This document shows positions 1 to 10,649 of a stretch of DNA of 64,000 nt, in pieces (within the stretch, counting starts at the first letter, position 1; each line of letters begins with the position of its first letter). The notes beneath the pieces are model-generated. The model was not told the origin of the DNA. It worked only from the letters and a program-made list of their open reading frames with translations, and did no database searches. The translations under genes were made by a program, and so were the position numbers. The DNA is from Cryptomeria japonica. Lineage: Eukaryota; Streptophyta; Pinopsida; Cupressales; Cupressaceae. The stretch spans positions 334,683,927 to 334,747,926 of the forward strand of contig NC_081414.1 of the NCBI RefSeq assembly GCF_030272615.1. Reading direction: 5' to 3'.

Positions 1-140
1 GAAGTTAAGAAGAGGGGTAGGAAATCGATATCAGAGCTTCTCAACCAAGTAGGAAAAGTTGAAGGCCAAACTAAACTAACAAATCTCTTTCATGTAGGGA
101 AGGGGAAGGTCCTTCCCAAGGAGAAACGAAGCTCTTTACT

Positions 141-1140
141 TTGAATGTTAGGGGCTTGAATGCCCCGAACAAGCAGCAAATTATTAAGCGTTGCATAACA
201 AAATTTAGCCCAGATATAATTTTAATACAAGAATCTAAACTGAATAAAGATGAGTTGGAATCATTTAATAAAAGAATAGGAATAAGAGAAGTGGAGGGTC
301 ATCCAGCCATGGGGGCTTCTAGAGGAATAGCAGTAATATGGGATCCTAGGATAGTCTCCTTTGTATTGATCTATAAATCTCTCAATTGGATGTGTGGAAG
401 GGTCAACAACATTAAGAGCAATTTAAAATTCCTCCTATTTAATGTCTATGGACCCATTCAGAATAAAGATAAAAAGAAACCCTGGGAAGAAATTGAGCAA
501 TTTCTCGCCTCGATACCAAATCAGATTTGTATTATAGGAGGAGACTTCAATGCCATAGCAGACCCTTCGGAAAAATGGGGGGCATAAAGAAAGTTAACCA
601 GACCACCATTGATTTTAGAGAATGGATATTCAATAGCAATCTCATGGAAGTCAAAACAGAGATGAACTCTTTTACCTGGAATAACAGAAGGAAAGGATTC
701 TGCAACATTGCAGAAAAATTGGATAGGTTCTTTATTCGGGGAAATTTGGCCAACATCCCTAATACCTTTGAAGCAAATATCCTTCCTCTTTCAGGATCAG
801 ACCACTTCCCAATCCAGCTCTCTATCTCTGAAGCCACCCCCTCTACAAAAAGCCCTTTCAGATTTGAGCTAATGTGGCTCAGAGATGAAAACATCTTAAA
901 ACTAATTGAAAAATGGTGGAAGGAATACGAAGTAATAGGTTCCAAATCTTTCAAACTGGTCACCAAATTAAAAACAGTAAAACAAAATCTAATAGCCTGG
1001 AATAAAAATCAGTTTGGAAACATTTTTATTAAAAAAATTGAAGTAGAGGAGGCTTTAAAAGACATAATTGAAGAGGTTATTAGAAAGGGTATGGACAATA
1101 ATCTCTATCTGAAGGAAAAATCCTTATTAGCAGAATATTA
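141..1140 (+). pseudogene. LINE ORF2 endonuclease domain (broken)
   Basis: This encodes the endonuclease that nicks target DNA to prime reverse transcription. Visible motifs in order are NVRGLN near the start, IQES, GGDFNAI at about 535-560, LDRFF at about 720-735 and SGSDHFPI at about 797-820; these are the usual catalytic Asn, Glu, Asp and His positions of APE-like endonucleases. The frame shifts near 580, right after the GGDFNAI block, from frame 3 to frame 2. The open frame starts at a TTG inside a longer ORF, so 141 is not a true start. It ends at a TAA at about 1139-1141, after which the linker to the reverse transcriptase continues. Confidence 0.85.
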
Positions 1141-1141
1141 A

Positions 1142-2590
1142 GAAATTTTGGCCAAAGAAGAAATTTTCTGGAAACAAAAGTCTAGAGAACATTGGTTAGA
1201 GTCGAGAGATAAAAACACCAAGTTCTTCCACAATAGCACCAAGCAGAAAAGACTAATTAATAAAAATTTCCAACATCGAGACTAAATCTGGGGATCTCAG
1301 CAACAATCCAGATGTCATCGTTGCAAAAGCAATTGAATACTTTAATAATATCTTTAATAATTGGGAGGGATCTAGGTTAACCTCGAGGAATGAAGTCCTC
1401 AGATGTATTCCAAAGGTAATAAACAAAGAACAAAACTAGTTGCTAAATGGAAAATTCACTAAGGAAGAAATTGAGAAAGCCCTATTCCAAATGAACCTAG
1501 ACAAGGTCCTTGGGTCGGATGGCTTCCCAACTTCCTTCTATCAGCAATGTTGGAACTTTATTGGTGATGAGGTCACTGAAGCATTAGAAGGAATTAGAAA
1601 TTTTGGGAAGATCCTTAAGGAACTAAATAATACATTTATTGCTTTGATACCAAAGAAAGACAAAGTTGAAAGCTATGAAGATTTTAGACCTATTGCTCTA
1701 TGTAATACACTATACAAACTACTAACAAAAACTATTGTAAATAGATTACATAACTTACTCCCTCTGTTGATTAGTGAGGAACAGACCGGATTTGTGCCGA
1801 GACGGTCAATTTATGATGGAATTATCATTGTCCAAAAAGCAATACACTCAGTACAAACTAATAAAGAGCCAAGTATACTTATTAAATTGGACATAAAAAA
1901 AGCCTATGATAAGGTAGACTGACATTTCTTATGCAAATGCCTAGAAGCTTTTGGCTTTGCAAAGCAATGGATCAACCTCATTTATGATTGCATTTCCACA
2001 CCGAGAATGTCAATCCTTGTAAATGGATCTCCTGTGAGATTTTTCAACACCTCTAGGGGATTGAGGCAAGGGGATCTTATATCCCCTTTTCTCTTCATAC
2101 TAATGATTGAATCCCTTGGGAGATTGCTCAATAATGCCAGAGAACAATCGTTTATTCAAGGAATCAAAATAACCAATGGGCTAGAAGCTACTACACACCA
2201 ACAATTTGTGGATGATACTATGCTCTTTGGACATAGTGATGTCCAAGAAGCCAAAACTATCAAACAAAATCTAAAAACCTACTCAATGGCTTCTGGCCAA
2301 GAAATTAACACCCTAAAACCAAATATTTTTTTCTTCAATACAAAAGAGAGACTTGCCAATAATATATGCAGCACCCTTGAATTCAATAAAGGCGAACTAC
2401 CTTGTAAATACCTGGGTATACCCTTGGATAGAGGATGTAGATCCTCTAATTTATGGGACCAAATTCTATCAAAAATTAAAAACAGGATAGATACCTGGAG
2501 TGGGAGGTGGCTATCCTCAGCTGGCAAGGCAACTATGATAAAAATCAGTGCTTTCAGCCATGCCCATATACCAACTCTCTTGCATTGACC
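1142..2590 (+). pseudogene. LINE ORF2 linker and reverse transcriptase (broken)
   Basis: The region copies LINE RNA into DNA in intact elements. It begins with the basic linker around ESRDKNTKFFH, then KVLGSDGFP, IALIPKK, FRPIALCN, LDIKKAYDKVD, the RGLRQGDLISP block at about 2055-2085 and the catalytic FVDDT box at about 2200-2215. The usual FADD box is FVDD here, both aspartates kept. A TGA at 1920-1922 replaces the tryptophan expected after AYDKVD (TGG to TGA), and another TGA ends the frame at 2586-2588. A frameshift near 1270 joins linker and palm domain. Not functional. Confidence 0.88.
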
Positions 2591-2667
2591 TACCTATATC
2601 AAAAAAGACATAAATAAATAAACACCTAAGGACCTTCTTTTGGCAAGGAGCCAATGAAAAATATAGA

Positions 2668-3690
2668 ATGCCCCTGATGGCATTGGAAAAAATCTGTAAA
2701 CCAAAAGTTAAAGGGGGATTGGGGCTAAAAGACATGATTCTACAAAGAAAGGCCCTAGGGGCAAAATTAGTTTGGCGTATGTATAACAATCCCCATTTAA
2801 AGTGGGCCAGAATCTTATTCAACAAATACCTTCAAAACACTAAGCCAACCAACATCTTCAAAATATCCTCCCCTCCTAAGGGATCTAGAATATGGAATTT
2901 TATGATGGACTGTAAAAAAAATTTATCAAAAAAGTTCACATGGAATCTGGGAAAGGGAGAGAATGCATTATTCTGGTTGGATTCATGGGGCGGTTATCTT
3001 GCTATTTACAAAGAAAACAAATTTGACACTACCAAATCAACCCTGGAAAGGTGTTGGGGAAATAAGGTTTCCCATTATATAGAAGAAAAAACAGTTGAGG
3101 GCATAAAATCATGGAATTGGAAGTCCTTAGGAAATCTGGATCTCCCACCCAATGAGTCAAAAGAATTGGAAGAGTTATTGGTGTCTAGAAAAATTACTTT
3201 TAGTCAGAAAGAGGATGGTTTGGTTTGGGAAGGGGCTAAGAGTGGCAAATATAGCACAAAAGAAGGCTACAACATACTCATTAAAAACGGTCAAGACAAT
3301 GGTACTGACATCCCACTAAAACTCTGCTGGGACAAAAGATGTATTCCCAAAGCAGGGCTATTTGCTTGGTTGGCATTACAAAACAAAATCCTAACAACAC
3401 CCACATTTAGAAGAATGAGGTACGAGGGACCTAGTAGATGTCCTCTATGTGAGAAGGAGGAGGAGACAACCAACCATCTATTATTGACTTGTGAATATTC
3501 TCACAATTGCTGGGGGTGGCTTAAAAATCAGTTGAATTGGTACTCCCCCATTCCAAAGTGGGTCCTTGGTATGTTTCAGGCATGGCCTATCAAAAACAAA
3601 GGGTGTATTTATGAAGGGTTGTGGGTTGCAGCTCCCTCATTGTAGATTTGGGAGATTTGGAAAGAAAGAAATAGGAGGATTTTCAGAAAA
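2668..3690 (+). pseudogene. LINE ORF2 C-terminal part with zf-RVT domain
   Basis: This follows the reverse transcriptase in a different frame after a break at about 2590-2668. It has the GGLGLKD block typical of the thumb and connection region and a zf-RVT zinc-binding domain at about 3315-3515, with Cys/His residues in SRCPLCEKEEETTNHLLLTC and the following CW. A TAG at 3643-3645 interrupts the conserved stretch ending in IWEIWKERNRRIF, which runs on to about 3690. The family role of the zinc domain is in nucleic acid binding; here it is a fossil. Confidence 0.85.
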
Positions 3691-3912
3691 TGAAAGCTAG
3701 CAAAATCAACATTGAAGGTGACTCTGCTATCATTATTAACACCCTTAGGAAAGGTAATATGCCTAATTGGAAACTCAATGTTGTCCTTACCAACATCCTT
3801 AATGACATCCAATCCTTTGAGGAAGTAATGTTTAACCATGTATATAGAGAAGGCAACTCCAAAGCGGACTAGCTAGCTAATAAAGCAGCAGATGGCAATT
3901 CGCTTATCAACA
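3691..3912 (+). pseudogene. Partial RNase H domain of the LINE
   Basis: Only the C-terminal half of an RVT_3-type RNase H is present: INIEGDSAIIINTL with the catalytic Asp, then NHVYREGNSKAD followed by a TAG and LANKAAD. The N-terminal half with the first Asp-Gly pair and the Glu is missing between the IWKERNRRIF segment and this piece, so an internal deletion lies near 3690. The in-frame TAG sits where plant elements normally have a sense codon before LANKA. Confidence 0.8.
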
Positions 3913-3950
3913 TTAAGCTTGGCCAACACCCCTAAGCTAACTATCAACAA

Positions 3951-4644
3951 GCAATTTAGTTAGTAAAAGATACCTTAATTACAAATTCATACAATAAAAT
4001 TCGCGGGGTTAATAAACCTTCTAATATGAAACCATATGTCTGACAAAAGACTTTACCAACTATAGATATTTGGTGTCCTCTATAACGTTGGGGGATTATG
4101 CGGATCTACCCTATATTTGTTAGCATAATACATCAATCAAACTCACCACATGTTGGGTAACAATGGTACTTGAAGGCATTAATTTCCTCACAAGAAAATT
4201 ACAGAATCGAGGGGATAGATCAGTCAATTTAGCTGGCATACTAATCTGAGCGGGATGGGATTGTTCTGTCACAACAATAATTAAGATTGCTATGTGTTAC
4301 ATGGGTATGCTCTGGTAGCTATATTGTTAACCTTGGTTAATTTTGTGCATTTCAATATCATAGTTCATGCTTCGCAGAGGTAGTTTAGAGCAGAAGATCT
4401 TTGTTTTAATCTAATGATTGTAGATTGGCACCATGCCTTAACTTTATTAAAGATTCAACATTTAGGGATGAATTGCTACATGTTACTAGTAATAAATGTT
4501 ATCTGTCATAACCAAAATGTCGATTACAGTACTGAATGAATAAACGAGCAAGCGGCTGAGACTTTCTTGATGATTTGGATAATTTTAAACACTTAAGTTA
4601 ATGGAGATAAATAATTTGAATAATTTGAGCAAACTATTAAGATT
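3951..4644. other. Unassigned sequence between two LINEs
   Basis: No open frame, tRNA-like fold or terminal repeat was recognised. It may be the decayed 3' untranslated part of the first LINE or older intergenic DNA. The last bases run straight into the target-site duplication of the next element. Confidence 0.4.
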
Positions 4645-4659
4645 AACATGATTAAATTA
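4645..4659. repeat. Left target-site duplication of LINE 2
   Basis: The 15-mer AACATGATTAAATTA is repeated exactly at 6397-6411. Long perfect duplications of this size are what target-primed reverse transcription of LINEs leaves. Confidence 0.9.
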
Positions 4660-5690
4660 TGGGTACTCCCAAACGCTGGTGCATTCTTATGGATTGCGCT
4701 TCATGGAAGGATACTGACAAGTCACAGGCTAAAAACAATTGGTATATTGGGGCCTAGCAGATGTTATCTATGCAAGGAAGATGAAGAAACAGTTGATCAC
4801 CTCTTATACGGATGCAAATATTCTACTCAATGTTGGGATTGGCTTTTAAGAATGCTGCAGAATCACATGGTTCGTAGTTGTACTTTCAAGGATTTCATAT
4901 TTGTTTGGCCTACGGGTGGCAAAAACTCAAAGTGGGGTAGCTTGTGGATCATAGGTCCATCAATGGTCGCATGGCAGATTTGGAAAGAACGAAACAAAAG
5001 AGGTTTTAGGGAGGAAGAATTGGAGGTTACAATACTCATCAACAGAATCCATGCGACAATTGAAGAAAATGTAAATGATAAGATATATGGACAGAGCTAC
5101 AAATTATACTCGAAGTGGGATATGGAAATAGAGTAGGTATGGAATTTGAGACAATCAAGTTACCACAGATTGAAGGACAAATCAAATGGAAAGAAGAACG
5201 TCAAATGGAGTCTGTCGCCTCCTTGTTGGAAAAAGCTAAACTTTGATGGTGCTGGTCGTGGCAATCCGGGTTTGTCGAGCTTTGGGGTTGTGGTCAGAGA
5301 TGAGGAAGTAGCTTCGTAGGGGCTATATGTGGGCCTTCAGAAATTGTTTCCAACAATGTAGCAGAAATTACTACGTTAGAGGAGGGGCTTAAATGGGTTA
5401 TCAGTAACAAACAATCAAAAGTTGTTATCGAAGGGGACTCTCAAATTATACTTAATGGTGCTAACAAAAAAAGATTTACCAATTGGAGGCTTAACGCATG
5501 GATCCAGAGAATAGACCAGCTTATTCAAAAGTTAGAAGACTATCAGTTAAAACACAAAACACATATATCGTGAAGGAAATCGTGCGACGGACTTCCTTGC
5601 TAACCAGGGCATAATCGAATCTCATACTAAGGCCATATCGATGGCAGATTCGATGTACAAGGATCTGAGTTGTTTTCTGAAGTAGACAGA
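4660..5690 (+). pseudogene. LINE 2 zf-RVT and RNase H domains
   Basis: The zinc domain lies at about 4660-4860 with SRCYLCKEDEETVDHLLYGC; QIWKERNKRGF follows at about 4975-5010. RNase H begins near 5225 with LNFDGAGRGNPG (first catalytic Asp), breaks frame near 5320, then continues with NNVAEITTLEEGL (Glu), VIEGDSQIIL (Asp) and REGNRATDFLANQG (last Asp). The complete set of RNase H acidic positions is visible, but a stop and at least two frameshifts break it. The apparent ATG at 4648 belongs to the duplicated target site, not to the element. Confidence 0.88.
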
Positions 5691-5877
5691 GACATGATCC
5701 CAAGGATGGGGATCGAGTAATCCCAACCGCAGATAGGAACCATTGGGATACGGCTTTAGTTTGAAGGATTTTTTTTTTGGTTTATCGAGATTTTGGTGGT
5801 TGCAGAGACAATGAAAGACTATAATGACACATTGAAACCCAAATTCAATTATCGAATGGGCATGGTGGGTCTACATA

Positions 5878-6267
5878 ATGCAAGGGGAGTCAATGTTTTT
5901 TTGTTCATTGTGGAGGAAGACGATGCATCGATTCGAGCTTAGTTGTCTCTACGAAGAGGAAACACTGGAGGAACAGTGTGACCGATTGTTCGACATTGAC
6001 ACAAATGGTCTAAAAGTGATCTGCGTAATAGTGGAGGGTCCAATTAGCAAGGATAGGCACTGGTGCGATGGGTACATCTACGAAATCATCTTTTGTCTAC
6101 TTGTTGATGTATTACCATCCAAGGAAGCATGTATTGAAAAAACTGCTGGATGGGTCTACATTCTGGGTCCCTTTTTTAACCCAATGATTTTTTTGTCAAA
6201 TGTTGAATGCTCATATTCGAAGGATGAGGATTTGCAACAGTGGCCCTCAAAGCCGAGGAGGAGTTAG
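5878..6267 (+). CDS. Open frame in LINE 2 3' region, 129 codons, unrecognised
   Basis: This frame lies between the RNase H domain and the poly(A) tail, so it is part of the LINE 3' end. I do not recognise a domain. An overlapping frame just upstream reads VFLFIVEEDD, and a similar LFIVEED block occurs in the third LINE fragment (about 11130-11150, minus), so some C-terminal extension may be shared by these LINEs. It may equally be a chance frame in a 3' untranslated region. Confidence 0.3.
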   Translation: MQGESMFFCSLWRKTMHRFELSCLYEEETLEEQCDRLFDIDTNGLKVICVIVEGPISKDRHWCDGYIYEIIFCLLVDVLPSKEACIEKTAGWVYILGPFFNPMIFLSNVECSYSKDEDLQQWPSKPRRS

Positions 6268-6396
6268 TGAATAATCCCTGGGAAGGGTTTCCAGGGTGTC
6301 AATAGGACCATGACTATAATATTTTTTCATATATAATATAAGAAGCTATCCCCATCAAAAATAGCACTTGATTTTTAAAAAGATAAAAAAAAAATA

Positions 6397-6411
6397 AACA
6401 TGATTAAATTA
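6397..6411. repeat. Right target-site duplication of LINE 2
   Basis: An exact copy of 4645-4659, placed immediately after the A-rich tail. It sets the 3' end of the insertion. Confidence 0.9.
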
Positions 6412-6448
6412 CAATATCATCAAATAATTGGGTTACTCTAACCTGATA

Positions 6449-6545
6449 GTAGTGTTCACTTCAAGAACAAGACTTGAGAACAAAGTAGGGTTCACTTCAA
6501 AGTTTACCTCATAGTAGGGTTCACTTCAAGAACAAGACTTGGTGT
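6449..6545 (+). repeat. Short local direct repeats
   Basis: The phrase GTTCACTTCAAGAACAAGAC occurs twice about 65 bp apart, with a shorter third copy (GGGTTCACTTCAA) between them. This is a small tandem expansion with no coding content. Confidence 0.7.
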
Positions 6546-7605
6546 CTCAAAACCTCCATGATATTTTATTGTAATAGCTTTAAAAAAAAGTATTGTAATG
6601 GCAATCTTGCCAATATTATGTAAGGTGGCATTTATTTAGATATTAAAAATTTGATATTTATTATATTTATAGTTAAATATTTTATTTAGATATTATAAAA
6701 TTAAATATTTATTCTATTTGTAATTAAATTTATTTATTTATTTTATAGTTTTATTTTTTACGTTATCATTTATAAATTAATATGTCAATAATCAATTTAA
6801 CATTTAAACTATTTGTATTTACAATTCAGCTATGCTAAAAATTAACATATTTTTCCCTTTTCCATCTTTGCCCATATGCGTCTTGCCCTATTGATTCAAG
6901 ATTCTATGTCTCCTTAGAGCTTTCGTTTACCTTTATACTCAAGATTCTCTGCCTCCTTTACCTTTATACTCAGCCTGATCAGTTTGGTTTTCCTTCTTGA
7001 AATATTAGATATTTCTAAAAAAGATATCACTGCATTGTTAAAATTGAGTTTGTCTCAGATTTTAGTTTGCTTGTGCCTTAAAATCCCCTTAATTGCCTTG
7101 CATTCACGGCAATCAGGATTTCCTGTGTTTACCTGATTCAATTACTTGAAAACATGTTATCATATTTAAGTTAATAACCTAAGGCTTAGCAGCAAATCTT
7201 CTGGTAATAAATGATACGGAGAATTACCTACAACCCCGGAGATATTAATGGCACATCTAGACCATTTCTAAAATCAAACTTTGAATCCATACATCCCATA
7301 TCATTTCCCTCATCCTATCTTTGTATACCACACGCTCCCTTGAAAGAAAAAATTAATCTCTACAAGGATTTTCTAGTTTGGCTGCTCGAATACTTGAATC
7401 AAACATTATTTTGTTAAAAAACATCTTGCACGAGAATCTAAACTTTTTCATAGAATGCTGAAATGCTGTAAGCCACAAAAACTCTAAAATGGCTTACCTT
7501 GCTTAGCTGATCAAACTAACAAGGTTAATCTTTCAGATTAACTTGAGAACCCTTATACATTGTCTTCATCTTTAACCAGTTAGGTGATACTAGCACAAAG
7601 TTAAA
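6546..7605. other. AT-rich sequence without recognisable genes
   Basis: Very AT-rich from about 6560 to 6850 (short imperfect ATTTA-type repeats), then mixed sequence. A 68-codon open frame at 7211-7417 plus has no recognisable motif and is treated as chance. Confidence 0.4.
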
Positions 7606-7794
7606 CTAACAGATCTTGTATAAAGACTTAAAAGCTGTTTTTTGCACAAATACAGGATCATGAAACATACACAGATAATTTGCATACAGCGTCCTTGCAT
7701 CCCCTAAAAGGATGCCTCCATCAGTTTGGCAAGCCAGCTTAACAGAAAACTTATGCCCGCCATTGTTGCAATATAGAAACCAATGTCTTTTAAC
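7606..7794 (-). other. Exon-like open stretch, 62 codons, unidentified
   Basis: Read on the minus strand, an open frame follows a TAG that could be the end of a splice acceptor and runs 62 codons to a TAG at 7606-7608. It has a protein-like composition, including KFSVKLACQTDGGILLGDAR and LYANYLCMF. It has no ATG at its start, so it would be an internal exon or a fragment. It lies downstream, in the same direction, of the promoter-like site at 9105-9148. I cannot name a family; it may be a host exon, a gene fossil or chance. Confidence 0.2.
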
Positions 7795-7968
7795 CTATCC
7801 ATTGTTCCTTCCAACTGCTATCTAGAGTTCCTGATGATAATGAACCACGGCAAAATCCTAATTGCAGGCGTATCTTATTCTAACCATAGATTAATGTCAT
7901 CCATCCCCTGTATTGAAAAAAGCTACTAAATGAACAATACAATTGAATTTACACTTACACTAAAGGCC

Positions 7969-8164
7969 AAAAAGACACAATAAAGGCGATGACAGCAAAC
8001 AAAAAGAGAGACGATGTCTAAATAAGAAATTTCTGTGGTCTCTGAAATAAATCTCAGAACAGGGATAAAAAGACACAATAAAGGCGATGACAGCAAACAA
8101 AAAGAGAGACAATGTCTAAATAAGAAATTTCTGTGGTCTCTGAAATAAATCTCAGAACAGGGAT
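7969..8164 (+). repeat. 98-bp perfect-length tandem duplication
   Basis: Units 7969-8066 and 8067-8164 are aligned end to end without gaps, and I see one substitution, in GAGAGACGATG versus GAGAGACAATG. It is a recent local duplication. Each unit holds a GCGATGA and a downstream CTGA, but I see no closing stem, so I do not call it an RNA gene. Confidence 0.9.
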
Positions 8165-8558
8165 TCCTAAATTTAAGTATGCATAAGATTTACAATGGAA
8201 AACATAACCATCTGGACAAAGACATCTACCCAACCTAAGCATGACATTTAAACCTATACACCAGAAACAAGCAAATCTCTAACGCAAAAAATGCCCAAAC
8301 AAAAAACCCTAACCTTCAGAAGCAAAATAACAAAGATATACCCACCATCACTGGCCAGAACAATACAAACCAGATGGAGTGAAAAATACCACCAGAACCT
8401 GAAAAAAGCAAACAATCTTCTAACATACCTCTAAATCTGAATTTTCTTACAATCTTACCATTGACTAAATGATGCTTAACACATTTTATACAGCTTTGGA
8501 TAAAAACTATACAAATCATCTATGAACTTGCAAATAACTAATTTTTCTCTCATTTGTA

Positions 8559-8639
8559 CAAGTCAGAAAAGGCTATCTAGGCCGAGTATCTCTCATGAAA
8601 GCCAAAAGGCTCGGTGCCCAGTGCGTTTCATCAACCTTG
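8559..8639 (-). ncRNA. Candidate C/D box small nucleolar RNA
   Basis: On the minus strand a box C-like TTGATGA (8628-8634) and a box D CTGA (8563-8566) lie about 60 nt apart and are flanked by CAAG and CTTG, which can pair as the terminal stem. The size of about 81 nt suits the class. Against it, the interior can fold into a hairpin (CCGAG with CTCGG), and I could not match either guide region to a plant rRNA stretch I know. The same stretch also reads as a possible short exon. Low confidence. Confidence 0.25.
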
Positions 8640-8749
8640 CATAGAGAGATTAAATTTAAGAAATAAAAAGAAAGACACTAGTTAACTTGATAGATCAATT
8701 GATTGAAGGCCTCAGTAAGCTAGAGGTAATAATCTGCACAGACAATGTC

Positions 8750-8851
8750 TCAGATGGTACGGACAATTTTTTCCTCATCGGCCGTTAATAAAATTTGGAC
8801 TGCGCCATCAAGTGCAAAGGCGCCATTAAAAAGCTTACCTTCTTCCAACAT
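8750..8851 (-). CDS. Short minus-strand ORF, 33 codons, downstream of promoter-like site
   Basis: ATG at 8849-8851 and TGA at 8750-8752 give MLEEGKLFNGAF, then GAVQILLTADEEKIVRTI. It is the first ATG-initiated frame of note after the TATA and telo-box site about 260 bp upstream. It contains a GTAAGC right after ATGTTGGAAGAAG that could be a splice donor, in which case the frame shown would be intronic. No family is assigned. Confidence 0.2.
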   Translation of the reverse strand: MLEEGKLFNGAFALDGAVQILLTADEEKIVRTI

Positions 8852-9104
8852 ATTTTGGAGTGAATGACAAAAAACCGAGTAAAAAAGAACCGAAATTTAG
8901 GTTTTGCTGCAGATGTTAACCCTTCGCACTTGCTAACCAAACTTAACACTAACATATGCAAACAGAAATGAAACCAAGTTGAAAATAAATGATGCCGAAA
9001 ATTAGATGATACGATCGACTCAGTGACAAGATAATATCCCTCTGCTAATATAGCTCTCTTGCAAATTTTACGACTCAGCGGAAACCCCTAACTGGAAACC
9101 CTTC

Positions 9105-9148
9105 AAACCCTAACCCTAATTCGCTTAAAATTTCCTTGCGTTTAAATA
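9105..9148 (-). promoter_or_regulatory. TATA box plus telo box, minus-strand promoter candidate
   Basis: On the minus strand CTCTATTTAAACGC (TATA core 9141-9148) is followed about 25 bp downstream by two joined AAACCCTAA-type telo boxes in reverse complement (9105-9120). This spacing puts the telo box at the predicted start of transcription. Telo boxes are typical of plant genes for ribosomal and other translation components and of some snoRNA genes. No TGGGCY site II element was found nearby, which weakens the case. Confidence 0.4.
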
Positions 9149-9330
9149 GAGAAAAAGAAAATGACATGTACGAGCAGCAGAGATTAAATCCATACATGTA
9201 GGAGAGGATCCTTACGCTCTTTATCATTAATTATTTTTGGATAATTTAGCGAGCACTACACATCGGGTTTTGATGTAGAGGAAATAACTAACCCTCTACA
9301 AAATATTTAGGGTAAACAAATGAATTTTAA

Positions 9331-9450
9331 ATGATACTATGGGTAAATAAAAGTAGGTATGTATTCAATAAATGTCAATTGAGATACTATGGATAAATAA
9401 AAGTAGGTTTATATTATTCGATCAATTAATGTTAATTGAGATAGTAGATA
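9331..9450 (+). repeat. Imperfect tandem repeat, about 50-bp period
   Basis: GATACTATGG[G/A]TAAATAAAA with following AGTAGGT occurs at about 9333 and 9383, and a third, shorter, diverged copy follows near 9432. It lies in AT-rich non-coding sequence. Confidence 0.6.
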
Positions 9451-9713
9451 ATTAGCAATCACATTTTGTGGTGCAATGGGTATGTCGAAGAGGTGTGGAA
9501 AGTCAATTAGGGGAAATTTTGATGTATTTTACATACAATTGTTCAATGCATAAGTTTAATTGGTAGGCCATTTAAAAAATGTTGTTGTTTGCGTGACCAA
9601 GGTCTCAATGGAGAAGCGATATCTTAAAATCAACTATACATCTAGTTATAGCAATTCAAACATGACTAAAACAAAAACTCTGGATCAAGAAGATAACTAG
9701 GTATGTGGAGAGG

Positions 9714-10470
<757 letters not shown>

Positions 10471-10649
10471 TGTATTATATAAATTAAAATAAAAATTCAA
10501 AATATAATTGTTCTATAATAAATTAATTTTTAATAAGGAATCATAAAAATTCATAAATGATTTTAAATTAAAATAGAATAAACTAAATGCAAAGTCGAGA
10601 TGTATGAAAATCTAAATAATAATAATAATTTAAAAAAAAAAAATTAAGG

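Larger units (their letters stand above)
1..3950 (+). mobile_element. L1-type LINE retrotransposon, decayed, 5' end outside window
   Basis: The stretch carries, in order, an AP-type endonuclease, a reverse transcriptase, a zinc-binding zf-RVT domain and an RNase H remnant, which is the ORF2 order of plant L1-type LINEs with RNase H. The first 140 bases open in another frame and look like the linker before ORF2. The copy is dead: the reading frame changes several times and has stop codons inside the catalytic domains. No poly(A) tail or target-site duplication could be placed at its 3' end, so the right boundary is approximate. Confidence 0.88.
4660..6396 (+). mobile_element. 5'-truncated LINE insertion with A-rich tail and 15-bp TSD
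   Basis: The copy starts abruptly inside the connection domain of ORF2, carries zf-RVT and RNase H, then about 700 bp of 3' sequence, and ends in an A-rich tail at about 6376-6396 directly before the right target-site duplication. The 5' truncation, tail and exact duplication together define the insertion to the base. It is a separate event from LINE 1, since its zf-RVT and RNase H sequences differ clearly from those at 3300-3900. Confidence 0.92.

Noticed and set aside
7969-8164. Tandem pair of C/D snoRNAs in the 98-bp duplication
   Set aside because: GCGATGA and CTGA are present, but no terminal stem and poor box C; duplication alone explains the repeat.
8750-8851. Similarity of GAVQILLTADEEKIV to the start of V-ATPase subunit G
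   Set aside because: Only a short resemblance from memory; the frame stops after 33 codons and no continuation was found.
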